Notes: generated from the letters alone by a model not told the origin. Counted from the stretch's first letter, positions 52,283-61,182 are shown. The stretch: DNA of 64,000 bases from Oscillospiraceae bacterium (GCA_003526845.1 DPVM01000010.1:62001-126000); one strand, 5' to 3'. Made by a program: numbers and translations.

Positions 52283-52648
52283 ATGGATAATAAAGATAAT
52301 CAAATCGAATGTTGCGAAACGCAGTGTATTCACAGGGAATTGCTTGATATTGTCAACGAAAAACTGCCGGATGAAACGGAACTGTATGATTTGTCGGAAC
52401 TGTTCAAGGTTTTCGGCGATTCAACAAGAATAAGAATATTGTTTGTTCTTTTTGAATGTGAGGTTTGTGTTTGCGATTTGGCAGAGGCGCTCAATATGAC
52501 GCAATCGGCGATTTCGCATCAACTGAAAATACTCAAGCAGTCAAAGCTTGTGAAAAGCCGCAGAGAGGGCAAGTCGGTGTTTTATTCTCTTGCCGACGAG
52601 CATGTGCGCACAATAATTTCACAGGGTCTTGACCATATAGAGGAATAG
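52283..52648 (+). CDS. ArsR/SmtB-family metal-sensing repressor (CadC-like)
   Basis: About 121 residues; ATG at 52283 is favoured by GGTGAT upstream, with in-frame GTG/ATG at 52274/52277 also possible. Winged helix at ~40-105 (ALNMTQSAISHQLKILK). Cys in the N-terminal arm (ECCETQC) and ECEVCVCDL in the alpha-3 region match the CadC alpha3N site for Cd/Pb/Zn. It follows the ATPase gene and should repress the palindromic promoter at 49924. Confidence 0.9.
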   Translation: MDNKDNQIECCETQCIHRELLDIVNEKLPDETELYDLSELFKVFGDSTRIRILFVLFECEVCVCDLAEALNMTQSAISHQLKILKQSKLVKSRREGKSVFYSLADEHVRTIISQGLDHIEE

Positions 52649-52654
52649 AATTCG

Positions 52655-52683
52655 GGCGCAGTATTAACACTGCGCCGTTTTTG
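52655..52683 (+). terminator. terminator after the metal operon
   Basis: GGCGCAGT pairs with ACTGCGCC around ATTAAC, then GTTTTT. Confidence 0.9.
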
Positions 52684-52705
52684 CGCTAAAATTTGTACGC
52701 AGCTA

Positions 52706-52733
52706 TTGCAAAATCAATACAAAGTGCTATAAT
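52706..52733 (+). promoter_or_regulatory. sigma-A promoter of ilvE
   Basis: TTGCAA (52706-52711), 16-base spacer, TATAAT (52728-52733). Confidence 0.75.
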
Positions 52734-52778
52734 AATTGTTATATAAATAATTTTTATTGTAAAAAGAGGTTTTACATT

Positions 52779-53804
52779 ATGGAAAAGAAAAATATAGATT
52801 GGTCAAGCATCGGCTTTGGCTATATCCCGACAGATTACAGATATGTTTCCTGGAACAAAAACGGCGAGTGGGATAACGGCGAACTTACAGATGACCCTAA
52901 TATAACAATGAGCGAATGTGCATGCGTACTTCAATATGCACAGACAGTATTTGAAGGCTTAAAGGCATATACAACAAAGGACGGCAGAACAGTTTGTTTC
53001 CGCCCCGATATGAATGCAAAGCGCTTGGCAGAATCCTGCAAAAGACTTCGTATTCCGCCCGTATCTGAAGAGCAGTTTATTGATGCGGTTAAAAAGGTTG
53101 TAAAGGCAAACGAGGCTTATGTACCACCGTTCGGAAGCGGCGCAACACTCTATCTTCGTCCGTTCGTTTTCGGCTACGATTCAATCATCGGTGTAAAGCC
53201 GGCAAATGAATTTCAATTCAGAATTTTCTGCACACCGGTAGGCCCTTATTTCAAGGGAGGCGCAAAGCCGATTACAATTCGCGTATCCGATGTAGACAGA
53301 GCGGCACCTCACGGTACAGGCGACATTAAGGCAGGTCTTAACTATGCTATGTCACTTAATAACATTGTTGACGCTCACGAAAAGGGATTTGACGAAAATA
53401 TGTATCTCGACCCTCAAACAAGAACAAAAGTTGAAGAAACAGGCGGCGCAAATTTCATCTTCATCACAAAGGACGGCAAGCTTGTAACACCTAAATCAAA
53501 TTCTATTCTTCCTTCAATTACACGCCGTTCACTTATGTATGTTGCGGAGCATTATCTCGGCATGCAAGTTGAACACAGAGAAGTTTATAAGGAAGAGTTG
53601 AAGGACTTTGCAGAGTGCGGTCTTTGCGGCACTGCTGCCGTTATCTCTCCGGTCGGCAAAATCGTTGACCACGGCGAGGAAATTTGTTTCCCGTCGGGTA
53701 TGGAGAAAATGGGTCCTTATACCAAAAAGCTTTATGATACGCTCACCGGCATCCAAATGGGCGAAATTGAAGCACCCGAAGGATGGATTTGCGAAATCAA
53801 ATAA
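52779..53804 (+). CDS. ilvE: branched-chain amino acid aminotransferase
   Basis: A 341-residue fold-type IV PLP enzyme. QTVFEGLKAY, FRPDMNAKRL, YLRPFVFGYD, GDIKAGLNYA (PLP-binding Lys) and VEETGGANFIFI-K-G are diagnostic of the class II BCAT branch. It interconverts Leu/Ile/Val with their 2-oxoacids. It is monocistronic with its own promoter and terminator. Confidence 0.95.
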   Translation: MEKKNIDWSSIGFGYIPTDYRYVSWNKNGEWDNGELTDDPNITMSECACVLQYAQTVFEGLKAYTTKDGRTVCFRPDMNAKRLAESCKRLRIPPVSEEQFIDAVKKVVKANEAYVPPFGSGATLYLRPFVFGYDSIIGVKPANEFQFRIFCTPVGPYFKGGAKPITIRVSDVDRAAPHGTGDIKAGLNYAMSLNNIVDAHEKGFDENMYLDPQTRTKVEETGGANFIFITKDGKLVTPKSNSILPSITRRSLMYVAEHYLGMQVEHREVYKEELKDFAECGLCGTAAVISPVGKIVDHGEEICFPSGMEKMGPYTKKLYDTLTGIQMGEIEAPEGWICEIK

Positions 53805-53830
53805 TTCGGCGTTTTCGAAAGCATATTTTC

Positions 53831-53871
53831 AAAGCACATTTCACCTTTTGTTGAAGTGTGCTTTTGTTTTG
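53831..53871 (+). terminator. terminator of ilvE
   Basis: AAAGCACA-TTCA pairs with TGAA-TGTGCTTT, then TGTTTTG. Confidence 0.8.
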
Positions 53872-53880
53872 CGTCTTGAT

Positions 53881-53977
53881 GCGACACGGCGGTGAAGTTG
53901 ATATTACAAAATGTAATATATACAACTGTTCAAAAACACGCTTTTATGCTGTTCTGAGCGTTTTTGGCATATGTCGC
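53881..53977 (+). ncRNA. candidate structured RNA (three-stem junction), unknown
   Basis: Three nested stems fit in 97 bases. P1: GCGACA (53881-53886) with TGTCGC (53972-53977). P2: AGTTG..ATTAC with GTAAT..CAACT (53896-53927). P3: CAAAAA..CGCT with AGCGTTTTTG (53931-53966). No promoter was found immediately upstream. It lies between the ilvE terminator and the NrdR-like boxes. Chance folding is possible. Confidence 0.3.
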
Positions 53978-53978
53978 A

Positions 53979-54037
53979 ATACTACATTTAGTATTTATTG
54001 CTGTACCTGTGCAAAATCTCAACACAATATCTTGTAT
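53979..54037. promoter_or_regulatory. pair of NrdR-like boxes upstream of nrdD
   Basis: ATACTACATTTAGTAT (53979-53994) and ACACAATATCTTGTAT (54022-54037) resemble the NrdR consensus. They are spaced 43 bases start to start, about four helical turns, and lie just upstream of the nrdD -35. Confidence 0.65.
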
Positions 54038-54054
54038 TTTTTTGGAAATATCTA

Positions 54055-54083
54055 TTGACAAGGCAATTGCTATTTGATATTAT
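54055..54083 (+). promoter_or_regulatory. sigma-A promoter of nrdD
   Basis: TTGACA (54055-54060), 17-base spacer, TATTAT (54078-54083). A TGTTAC-N5-TGTAAC element (54105-54121) lies in the leader. Confidence 0.85.
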
Positions 54084-54159
54084 AGAAAAGGTTTCACAAA
54101 CAAATGTTACCTTTTTGTAACTTTTTACTATACACTAAGCACTGAGGAGATGGGCTACA

Positions 54160-56358
54160 ATGAAAATTATAAAGAGAAACGGCTCAGAGGCGGATTTTGA
54201 TTTAAACAAAATTGTTATTGCCGTAACGAAAGCAAATAATGCCACAGAAAAGGGCGAGCTGTCTGCAAGCGAGATAAACGATATTGCCGAATATGTCGAA
54301 TTTAAAATGGCAAAGGCAAACAGAGCGCTTTCTGTTGAGGAAATTCAGGACATTGTTGAGGACCAGATTATGGCTAAGGGCGCCTTTGAGGTTGCCAAAA
54401 GATATGTCAGATACCGTTATACCCGTTCCCTCGTGCGTAAAGCAAACACTACCGACAATCAGATTTTGTCGCTTATAGAATGTAATAACGAAGAGGTTAA
54501 GCAGGAAAATTCAAACAAAAATCCAACTGTCAACTCTGTTCAGCGTGACTATATGGCAGGCGAAGTTTCAAAGGATATTACAAAAAGAATCCTTTTGCCG
54601 CAGGATATTGTTGAGGCTCACGAACAGGGACTTATCCATTTCCATGATGCAGACTATTTTGCACAGCATATGCACAACTGCGACCTTGTAAATCTCGAGG
54701 ATATGCTTCAAAACGGCACTGTTATTTCCGAAACGATGATTGAAAAGCCGCATTCGTTCTCAACGGCGTGCAATATTGCAACTCAAATCATTGCACAGGT
54801 TGCTTCAAGCCAATACGGCGGTCAGTCGATTTCGCTTTCTCACCTTGCTCCGTTTGTTCAGACAAGCCGTGAAAAAATCAAAAAACAGCTTATTTCGGAG
54901 TGCGAGCAGTTCGGCTTTGAGATGGATGACGACAAACTTTCCGCTCTTGTTGAAAAGCGTCTTCGCGACGAGGTTTCACGCGGCGTTCAAACTATTCAGT
55001 ATCAGGTTGTAACACTTCTTACAACAAACGGTCAGGCTCCGTTTGTAACAGTGTTTATGTATCTTAACGAGGCTAAAAACGAGCAGGAGAAAAAAGACCT
55101 TGCAATGATTATCGAGGAAACTCTTACGCAGAGAATCCGCGGTGTCAAAAATGAAAAGGGCGTTTGGATTACCCCTGCATTCCCAAAACTTATTTATGTT
55201 CTTGAGGATGATAATATCACCGAGGACGCACCTTATTATTATCTTACCGAGCTTGCCGCAAAGTGCACGGCAAAAAGAATGGTGCCCGATTATATCAGTG
55301 AAAAGGTAATGAAAGAACTTAAGGGCGATGTTTACACCTGCATGGGCTGCCGTTCGTTCCTCACTCCTGACAGATTTACCGATAAAGGTTTGGGCAACAT
55401 TGCAAACGCAAAGAATTATGACCCTAAAAAGCATAAATACTACGGCAGATTCAATCAGGGCGTTGTTACACTCAACCTGGTTGACATCGCATGCTCATCG
55501 GGCGGCGATATGACAAAGTTTTGGAAAATATTTGATGAAAGACTCGACCTCTGCCACAGAGCGCTTATTTGCCGTCACAACAGGCTTATGGGCACACTCA
55601 GCGACGCCGCTCCTATTCTTTGGCAGCACGGTGCGCTTGCAAGACTCAAGAAGGGCGAAAAAATCGACAAACTTCTTTTTGACGGCTATTCAACGATTTC
55701 GCTCGGCTATGCCGGTCTTTACGAGTGCACAAAATATATGACAGGCAAATCGCATACAGACAAAGAGGGCAAGCCGTTTGCTCTCAAGGTTATGCAGTAT
55801 ATGAACGATGCCTGCACCAAGTGGAAAAATGAGGAAAATATTGATTACAGTATTTACGGCACTCCGCTTGAATCAACAACATACAAGTTTGCAAAATGCC
55901 TTCAAAAGCGTTTCGGCGTTATCAAGGGCGTAACGGATAAAAACTATATTACAAACTCCTACCATGTTCATGTAACAGAGAAGATTGACGCATTCACAAA
56001 GCTCAAGTTTGAGTCGGAGTTTCAGGCTCTTTCACCGGGCGGCGCAATTTCCTATGTAGAGGTTCCGAATATGCAGGATAATATTCCGGCTGTTCTTCAG
56101 GTTATGAAATTTATCTATGAAAACATTATGTATGCCGAGCTTAATACAAAGAGCGACTATTGCCAGGTTTGCGGCTATGACGGCGAAATCCGCATTGTCG
56201 AAAATGAGGACGGCAAGCTTATTTGGCGTTGCCCGAATTGCGGCAATGAGGATCAGGACAAGATGAATGTCGCAAGAAGAACATGCGGCTACATCGGCAC
56301 ACAGTTCTGGAATCAGGGCAGAACACAGGAAATCAAGGAGAGAGTTCTCCACCTTTAA
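54160..56358 (+). CDS. nrdD: anaerobic ribonucleoside-triphosphate reductase NrdD
   Basis: A 732-residue class III enzyme. ATP-cone at residues 1-90 (IKRNGSEADFDLNKI), the ten-stranded barrel core, a zinc site CQVCGYDGE..WRCPNCGNE and the C-terminal glycyl-radical loop RRTCGYIGTQFW. It makes dNTPs without oxygen. The activase NrdG normally follows, but a terminator does here. NrdR-like boxes precede it. Confidence 0.97.
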   Translation: MKIIKRNGSEADFDLNKIVIAVTKANNATEKGELSASEINDIAEYVEFKMAKANRALSVEEIQDIVEDQIMAKGAFEVAKRYVRYRYTRSLVRKANTTDNQILSLIECNNEEVKQENSNKNPTVNSVQRDYMAGEVSKDITKRILLPQDIVEAHEQGLIHFHDADYFAQHMHNCDLVNLEDMLQNGTVISETMIEKPHSFSTACNIATQIIAQVASSQYGGQSISLSHLAPFVQTSREKIKKQLISECEQFGFEMDDDKLSALVEKRLRDEVSRGVQTIQYQVVTLLTTNGQAPFVTVFMYLNEAKNEQEKKDLAMIIEETLTQRIRGVKNEKGVWITPAFPKLIYVLEDDNITEDAPYYYLTELAAKCTAKRMVPDYISEKVMKELKGDVYTCMGCRSFLTPDRFTDKGLGNIANAKNYDPKKHKYYGRFNQGVVTLNLVDIACSSGGDMTKFWKIFDERLDLCHRALICRHNRLMGTLSDAAPILWQHGALARLKKGEKIDKLLFDGYSTISLGYAGLYECTKYMTGKSHTDKEGKPFALKVMQYMNDACTKWKNEENIDYSIYGTPLESTTYKFAKCLQKRFGVIKGVTDKNYITNSYHVHVTEKIDAFTKLKFESEFQALSPGGAISYVEVPNMQDNIPAVLQVMKFIYENIMYAELNTKSDYCQVCGYDGEIRIVENEDGKLIWRCPNCGNEDQDKMNVARRTCGYIGTQFWNQGRTQEIKERVLHL

Positions 56359-56381
56359 TAAAAATCAATAAAGTTGATAAA

Positions 56382-56425
56382 ATAAAACGCGACGGATGTG
56401 TGATTGCATCTGTCGCGTTTTATTA
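56382..56425. terminator. terminator after nrdD
   Basis: AATAAAACGCGAC-GATG pairs with GCATC-GTCGCGTTTTATT; flanking A/T tracts allow use from both sides. Confidence 0.88.
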
Positions 56426-56445
56426 TATTGGTTTTTTGTAAAGCG

Positions 56446-57123
56446 CTATTCCGTGATGTATTCGTCGAGAATCGAGTTTCCGCCGCTGTAAAGCTTGTCC
56501 AAATAGCCGTACAGTTCGTTATAAAATCGTTCTGCCTCGTTTTTCATTTCAAGGGCGATTTCTTTTCCCTTGGCGGTTGTCATTTTGTCATACACCTTTG
56601 ACAGCTTGTGAATGTACTCTGTGAAAAAATTTTGATTTTCTTTGTCGGTGCCGTTTTGCACCTCGCCGTTTTTGACAGTGTATATCGGCTCGCCGATTGT
56701 GCCTTTAAATAGCAATGTGCGCGCTATCCCGATAAGCCCTGCGGCGTCAAGTTTGTCAGCGTCATAAAGAATTTTTGCCTCAATTGTTTTCGGAATGTTG
56801 TTCCCTCTGTATCTATGGCACAAAATGCACTCCGCAACACTTTGGGCAAAGGCGTTATCATAATTGTTTTCAATAAGCCAATTATACGCCGTTTTACTGC
56901 CGTATTCCGCATGGTCAATCGAGCTGTTTGCAATTTCAGCCGGTCTGCCTATATCGTGCAGCAGGCAAGCGGTTATGAGCACATCAAGGTCGACATTTTC
57001 CTCACTTGCGGCTATATTCAGCGCGTTATAAAGTACGCGGTAAATATGGTCCTCAGCGTGAGCGGATTTTTCGCAATTTTGCCTCATATACGCCTCTGCC
57101 TTTTCAAAATCCTTCTTTTTCAT
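56446..57123 (-). CDS. HD-domain phosphohydrolase
   Basis: 226 residues from ATG at 57123. H-AEDHIYRVL near residue 25, CLLHDIGRP (HD pair), ILCHRYRGN and YDADKLDAAG form the metal-dependent HD pocket seen in YedJ/YpgQ-type nucleotide phosphohydrolases. The substrate is uncertain. It lies downstream of the PHP gene on the same strand after a terminator-like hairpin. Confidence 0.85.
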   Translation of the reverse strand: MKKKDFEKAEAYMRQNCEKSAHAEDHIYRVLYNALNIAASEENVDLDVLITACLLHDIGRPAEIANSSIDHAEYGSKTAYNWLIENNYDNAFAQSVAECILCHRYRGNNIPKTIEAKILYDADKLDAAGLIGIARTLLFKGTIGEPIYTVKNGEVQNGTDKENQNFFTEYIHKLSKVYDKMTTAKGKEIALEMKNEAERFYNELYGYLDKLYSGGNSILDEYITE

Positions 57124-57149
57124 AAAAAACTCCGTATTTTCGATTATGA

Positions 57150-57178
57150 TAAAAAACAAGCACTCGCAAGAGTGCTTG
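57150..57178 (-). terminator. terminator of the PHP gene
   Basis: CAAGCACTC-TTGC-GAGTGCTTG on the minus strand, then six T. Confidence 0.88.
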
Positions 57179-57188
57179 AATAATTTTG

Positions 57189-58079
57189 TTATGCGGTTTC
57201 GCCGGCTGCAAGCGCTGCTTCTTTTTCAGCCTTGCGCTGTGCTCTTTTTTTCTTTGCTTTGTAACCCATGAGCTTGTCAAGGTTTTCCTGCGGCGTTGAA
57301 TATGAGCCTATTGTAACCGAACTGCTGCCGTATGTTCCGTGGAAGTTCGAGCCGCCGGTGAGCAATAATTTTTTCTTCTTGCAAATATCCTGGAGCATTT
57401 GCACTTCCATATCGCTGTTTTCGGGGCACCAAACCTCAATTCCGTCAAGTCCCATTTCAACATATTTGTCAATCTCGTCAAAATTATCAAATTTGCCGGG
57501 GTGTGCAAGCACCGCAATACCGCCTGCGCCGTGAATTTCGTTGATTACATCCTCAACGGTAGGGTATTTTGTCGGCGCGAGAACATTTGACTCGCTGTCC
57601 TCACTGAAAAGTGTGTTGTAAAGGTTGCCGAAAATTTTATCGGTATATCCTGCGTCCATAAGCGCGTGCATAATATGCTGTTTGTAAAGGTTTGTGGAGC
57701 CGCTTGCGTGCGAAACGATAAATTCGCTTGTAATCGGGAATCGTGCCGCAACCTTAAGCATCATTATCTGACCCGCTCTTTTGCGTGCAACCGATGTTTT
57801 TTTGCATATGCTTTCAAGTCTTGCCGGTGCGTCTGCAAGGTATGATAAAATATGAACTTTTTTGCCCGCCTCAAAATCGAATGCAGAAAGCTCAACGCCC
57901 GGTATAACGGTAACGCCGTAGCGCTTGCCGATTACCTGGCCTCTTACCGTGCCGGCTATGCAGTCATGGTCCGTTATGGCAATAGTGTCTATTCCGCTTT
58001 TTTGTGCTATAACAATTATATCTTCAATTCCGACCGAACCGTCGCTTAATTTTGTATGACAATGTAAATCTGCTGCCAT
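57189..58079 (-). CDS. PHP-domain phosphoesterase (TrpH/YciV-like)
   Basis: A 296-residue protein. DLHCHTKLSDGS at the N-terminus, ITDHDCIAG, IPGVELSAF, VLAHPGKFD and GGSNFHG supply the PHP metal ligands. This family includes RNase AM and 3',5'-nucleotide phosphatases. A basic Lys/Arg-rich C-terminal tail (KKKRAQRKAEKEAA) is unusual and may bind nucleic acid. Confidence 0.88.
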   Translation of the reverse strand: MAADLHCHTKLSDGSVGIEDIIVIAQKSGIDTIAITDHDCIAGTVRGQVIGKRYGVTVIPGVELSAFDFEAGKKVHILSYLADAPARLESICKKTSVARKRAGQIMMLKVAARFPITSEFIVSHASGSTNLYKQHIMHALMDAGYTDKIFGNLYNTLFSEDSESNVLAPTKYPTVEDVINEIHGAGGIAVLAHPGKFDNFDEIDKYVEMGLDGIEVWCPENSDMEVQMLQDICKKKKLLLTGGSNFHGTYGSSSVTIGSYSTPQENLDKLMGYKAKKKRAQRKAEKEAALAAGETA

Positions 58080-58222
58080 AACAATCTCCTTTCAGGTAAA
58101 ATCTATAAAATGTGCGAATTACCTTAATTACACTATATCACCTTTTTTGTCATATTTCAACTAAATAATACTAAATCGTCGAATTAAACAAAAATATCGC
58201 ATAAATAAGCGACATAGTGGGG

Positions 58223-58771
58223 TTATTTCGGGCAATCTTTCAAAACTCGGTTGAGCGTGCTCACGGGCAGTCCGACAACATTGAAGTAGTCGCCGTCGAT
58301 TTTTTCCACAAGCAGCGAGCCGAAGCCTTGGATTCCGTATGCGCCTGCCTTGTCAAACGGCTCACCGGTGGCGATGTAGGTGTTGATTTCGTCATCGCTC
58401 AAATCAAAAAATTTGACTTTTGTTTCAACAGAAAATGTTTTTTCTTCGTTTTTGCAAATCACCGTAACACCTGTAAAAACGCTGTGCTCTCTGCCCGAAA
58501 GCTCTTTTATCATATCAAACGCGTCCGCTTTGTCCTTCGGCTTGCCGAGGATTTTGCCGTCGATGCTTACAACTGTGTCTGCGCCGATTATCGTGTCAAC
58601 GCCGTTTTTAAAAGGCTCTGCCTTTATTTTTGACAGGTATTCAACAGCCTTGTCGGGTGAAATGCCTTTTTCAAGCGTTTCATCGACATTTGCCGTTTTA
58701 ACTTCAAAATCATTTGTTATGTATTTTAAAAGCTCGCGTCTGCGCGGGCTTTGTGACGCTAAAATAATCAT
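58223..58771 (-). CDS. maf: Maf-family nucleoside triphosphate pyrophosphatase
   Basis: A 182-residue protein. LASQSPRRRELL, NVDET, IGADTVVSIDGKILGKP and GREHSVFTGVTV are diagnostic; YIATGEPFDKAGAYGIQG completes the fold. It hydrolyses non-canonical or canonical NTPs (dTTP/UTP type). It follows the U32 gene by about 10 bases, so is co-transcribed with it and zapA. Confidence 0.95.
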   Translation of the reverse strand: MIILASQSPRRRELLKYITNDFEVKTANVDETLEKGISPDKAVEYLSKIKAEPFKNGVDTIIGADTVVSIDGKILGKPKDKADAFDMIKELSGREHSVFTGVTVICKNEEKTFSVETKVKFFDLSDDEINTYIATGEPFDKAGAYGIQGFGSLLVEKIDGDYFNVVGLPVSTLNRVLKDCPK

Positions 58772-58780
58772 TTGCCGCTC

Positions 58781-60781
58781 CTATAAAACTCCGCGGTAAT
58801 ACAGCCCTCTTGTGTATTTTTCGCCGTATTCTGCCGATGTGTTATACATATCTATAATTTTTTCAACCTCGTTTTTGCTTTCATCAGTGAAATAAAAGTG
58901 AATAAAGTCGGTGTGAATTTCATTCATTCTGTCGCCGAGGTATATCGGAATCGGGTTTAAAATTTCCACACACGGATAGGGTGAGCATTTTACGGGGAAT
59001 TTATACCCTTTTCTGTCTGTCAGCGTGCCCTGCTTCATACATTCATAACAACCGATGTTGTTCTTTATCGGGCAGTTGCGCGTCAGCATAAGAGGCACTT
59101 TGCCGTATCCGATTATGCCTGTGTCCTCTGCATTTATGCGGTTTGCTCTTTCGAGAGTCAGCTCAAACGAAAGAATAGGGGAGTTTATCATGCTTGCCGT
59201 GTTGCTGTTAAAAACATTCAGCCCAAAATCGCCGAATACATTAAATCCCATTTCTTTTGCTGTTTTGTATGCGCCCAAATTTGAGCAAAGCGCGTTTTTG
59301 ACTCCTGCTTTTTTCAATTTGGCAAGGCGATTTTTCAGTTCTTCTTCCATGCCGAACAAGCCGCGCGGAATTTCAACTCCTGCTCTGTTGTCTACAAAAT
59401 CCTCGATTGTTGACCAAATCGGGATAAAAATTCGCTTAAAAGGATGTCTGTCCGGTATAGCCTCGGGGTCGGCAAATCTTGCCGTATAGTACGGCTCTGC
59501 GCATTTTTCGATGCCGCTTGCCGAAACAAACGGGGCACAGTCAACGGTGATTTCCGTTTGCTCATTGAGTTTTTCAACGGCACTCCTGCGCATTGCGTTA
59601 ATCTCGCTCGCAGGGAGAATCAAGCCGTCGTCAAGCTCAATTTCAAAATCGCGAAGAAAGTATTGCGTGTTGCCGAATTTTGAAAGGCGCTGTTTGAGCA
59701 CCTCCTCGGTCATCGGTTTGTTGATTGCCTTTTCAGGCACCGAAGACGATATTGTCACAGTTTTGCCGAGCGCACTCGCCGTTAATTTTGCAGGCAAGTC
59801 CTCGCGGCACTCAAATTTCAAATCAATCGGAACAAGCGGATTTTCGTTGTCATAAAGATGCGACAATTCTTTGAGCACATCTTTTGCCGACACAACATCT
59901 TCCTTTTGGCGTGTGCCGAACATATCCTGCCTTTTGCCCGTGAAATAACCGTCCGTAAATCCGCTTCGCGAAAAAACGGATTTTAAAATTTTTTCGTCCC
60001 TTGCGCTGTAATTGCCGCAAACAGCGTTTTTGCAAGCCGTTACCGCCGCCGCAACATATTCGGGGCGCTTCATTCTGCCTTCGATTTTGAGGCTGATAAT
60101 GCCTGCGCTTTCAATTTCTTTGATTTTGTCAATCAAACTCAAATCCTTGAGTGACAAATCAAAACTGCAGGAGTTGTCTGCGCTGAAACTCAAACGGCAC
60201 GGTTGAGCGCAAAGCCCCCTGTTTCCGCTTCTGCCGCCGAGCATTGCCGACATATAACATTGCCCCGAAACGCACATACAAAGGGCGCCGTGAACAAACA
60301 TTTCAAGCTCGACATCTGTTTTTTCGCGGATTTCTTTTATTTCGTCAAGGCTCATTTCGCGCGGAACAACAATGCGCTTGAAGCCAAGCTCCTTGAGTGC
60401 ATTCACTCCGTCGGGAGTGTTGACACTGCATTGTGTTGACGCGTGCAGTCTTGCACTCGGGAAGCATTGTCTTATCATTTTTGCAACGCCCAAATCCTGC
60501 ACGATAAATGCGTCAACTCCGTATTCAAGCGCGGTTTTTATTGTATTGTATGCGCTGCTCATTTCGTCATCGGCAACAAGTGTGTTTGCCGTCAAATAAA
60601 CTTTTACATTTCGTTGATGACAATATTCAACGGCGCTTTTCAAAGCGCTGCCGTCAAAGTTATCCGCGTTGCGGCGGGCGTTAAAATTTTTTGTGCCCAA
60701 ATATACTGCGTTTGCGCCGCATCTTACAGCCGCAGTCAGGCTTTCAACACTGCCGGCAGGCGCCAAAATCTCAATTTGCAT
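58781..60781 (-). CDS. U32-family peptidase-like protein (long form, DUF3656)
   Basis: A 666-residue protein. N-terminal LAPAGSVESLTAAVRCGANAVYLG and the U32 signature EMFVHGALCMCVSGQCYMS-GGRSGNRGLCAQPCR around residues 165-200. A DUF3656-like middle part and a C-terminal second barrel follow. The clustered Cys likely bind Fe-S. Relatives (RlhA, TrhP) act in RNA hydroxylation rather than proteolysis. It lies 50 bases after zapA and before maf. Confidence 0.9.
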   Translation of the reverse strand: MQIEILAPAGSVESLTAAVRCGANAVYLGTKNFNARRNADNFDGSALKSAVEYCHQRNVKVYLTANTLVADDEMSSAYNTIKTALEYGVDAFIVQDLGVAKMIRQCFPSARLHASTQCSVNTPDGVNALKELGFKRIVVPREMSLDEIKEIREKTDVELEMFVHGALCMCVSGQCYMSAMLGGRSGNRGLCAQPCRLSFSADNSCSFDLSLKDLSLIDKIKEIESAGIISLKIEGRMKRPEYVAAAVTACKNAVCGNYSARDEKILKSVFSRSGFTDGYFTGKRQDMFGTRQKEDVVSAKDVLKELSHLYDNENPLVPIDLKFECREDLPAKLTASALGKTVTISSSVPEKAINKPMTEEVLKQRLSKFGNTQYFLRDFEIELDDGLILPASEINAMRRSAVEKLNEQTEITVDCAPFVSASGIEKCAEPYYTARFADPEAIPDRHPFKRIFIPIWSTIEDFVDNRAGVEIPRGLFGMEEELKNRLAKLKKAGVKNALCSNLGAYKTAKEMGFNVFGDFGLNVFNSNTASMINSPILSFELTLERANRINAEDTGIIGYGKVPLMLTRNCPIKNNIGCYECMKQGTLTDRKGYKFPVKCSPYPCVEILNPIPIYLGDRMNEIHTDFIHFYFTDESKNEVEKIIDMYNTSAEYGEKYTRGLYYRGVL

Positions 60782-60831
60782 ATTTTCTCCGAATTAAAAA
60801 GGGCAGCCGCAGCCGCCCAGTGTATTTTGTT

Positions 60832-61182
60832 TTATTTTTCAGCAAGCTTACTTCTCAAGTTGCTGATTTCGCGATTGAGTCGCTCAATTTCACGCCTTGC
60901 TACATCGACTTCCATCCTTGCCCTTGCACTGTCCTCAAGATAATCCTTGATTTGCGCTCTGAGGTTATCTGCCGATGCTGTTGCCTTTTTGCAGGCGTCT
61001 GCCTGGTCAAGCGCAACCAAAATTGCGCATTGCGTTGTAGACAGTGTCGGCGAGCTTTGTGAAACACCCTTCATTTCGCTGTCGATAAGCTCGCCGAGCC
61101 CTTCAACATACTCCGGTTCATCTTCACTTAAAATTGTATAGCTGCTGCCGCATATTCTGAGGTTAACTCTGTTTTTTTCCAT
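60832..61182 (-). CDS. zapA: cell division protein ZapA
   Basis: 116 residues from ATG at 61182; an upstream in-frame extension is rejected. NRVNLRICGSSYTILSEDEPEYVEGLGELID is the ZapA globular head and the rest is a coiled coil (residues ~60-116). It bundles FtsZ at the septum. It heads the zapA-U32-maf run, an arrangement common in Clostridia. Confidence 0.92.
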   Translation of the reverse strand: MEKNRVNLRICGSSYTILSEDEPEYVEGLGELIDSEMKGVSQSSPTLSTTQCAILVALDQADACKKATASADNLRAQIKDYLEDSARARMEVDVARREIERLNREISNLRSKLAEK

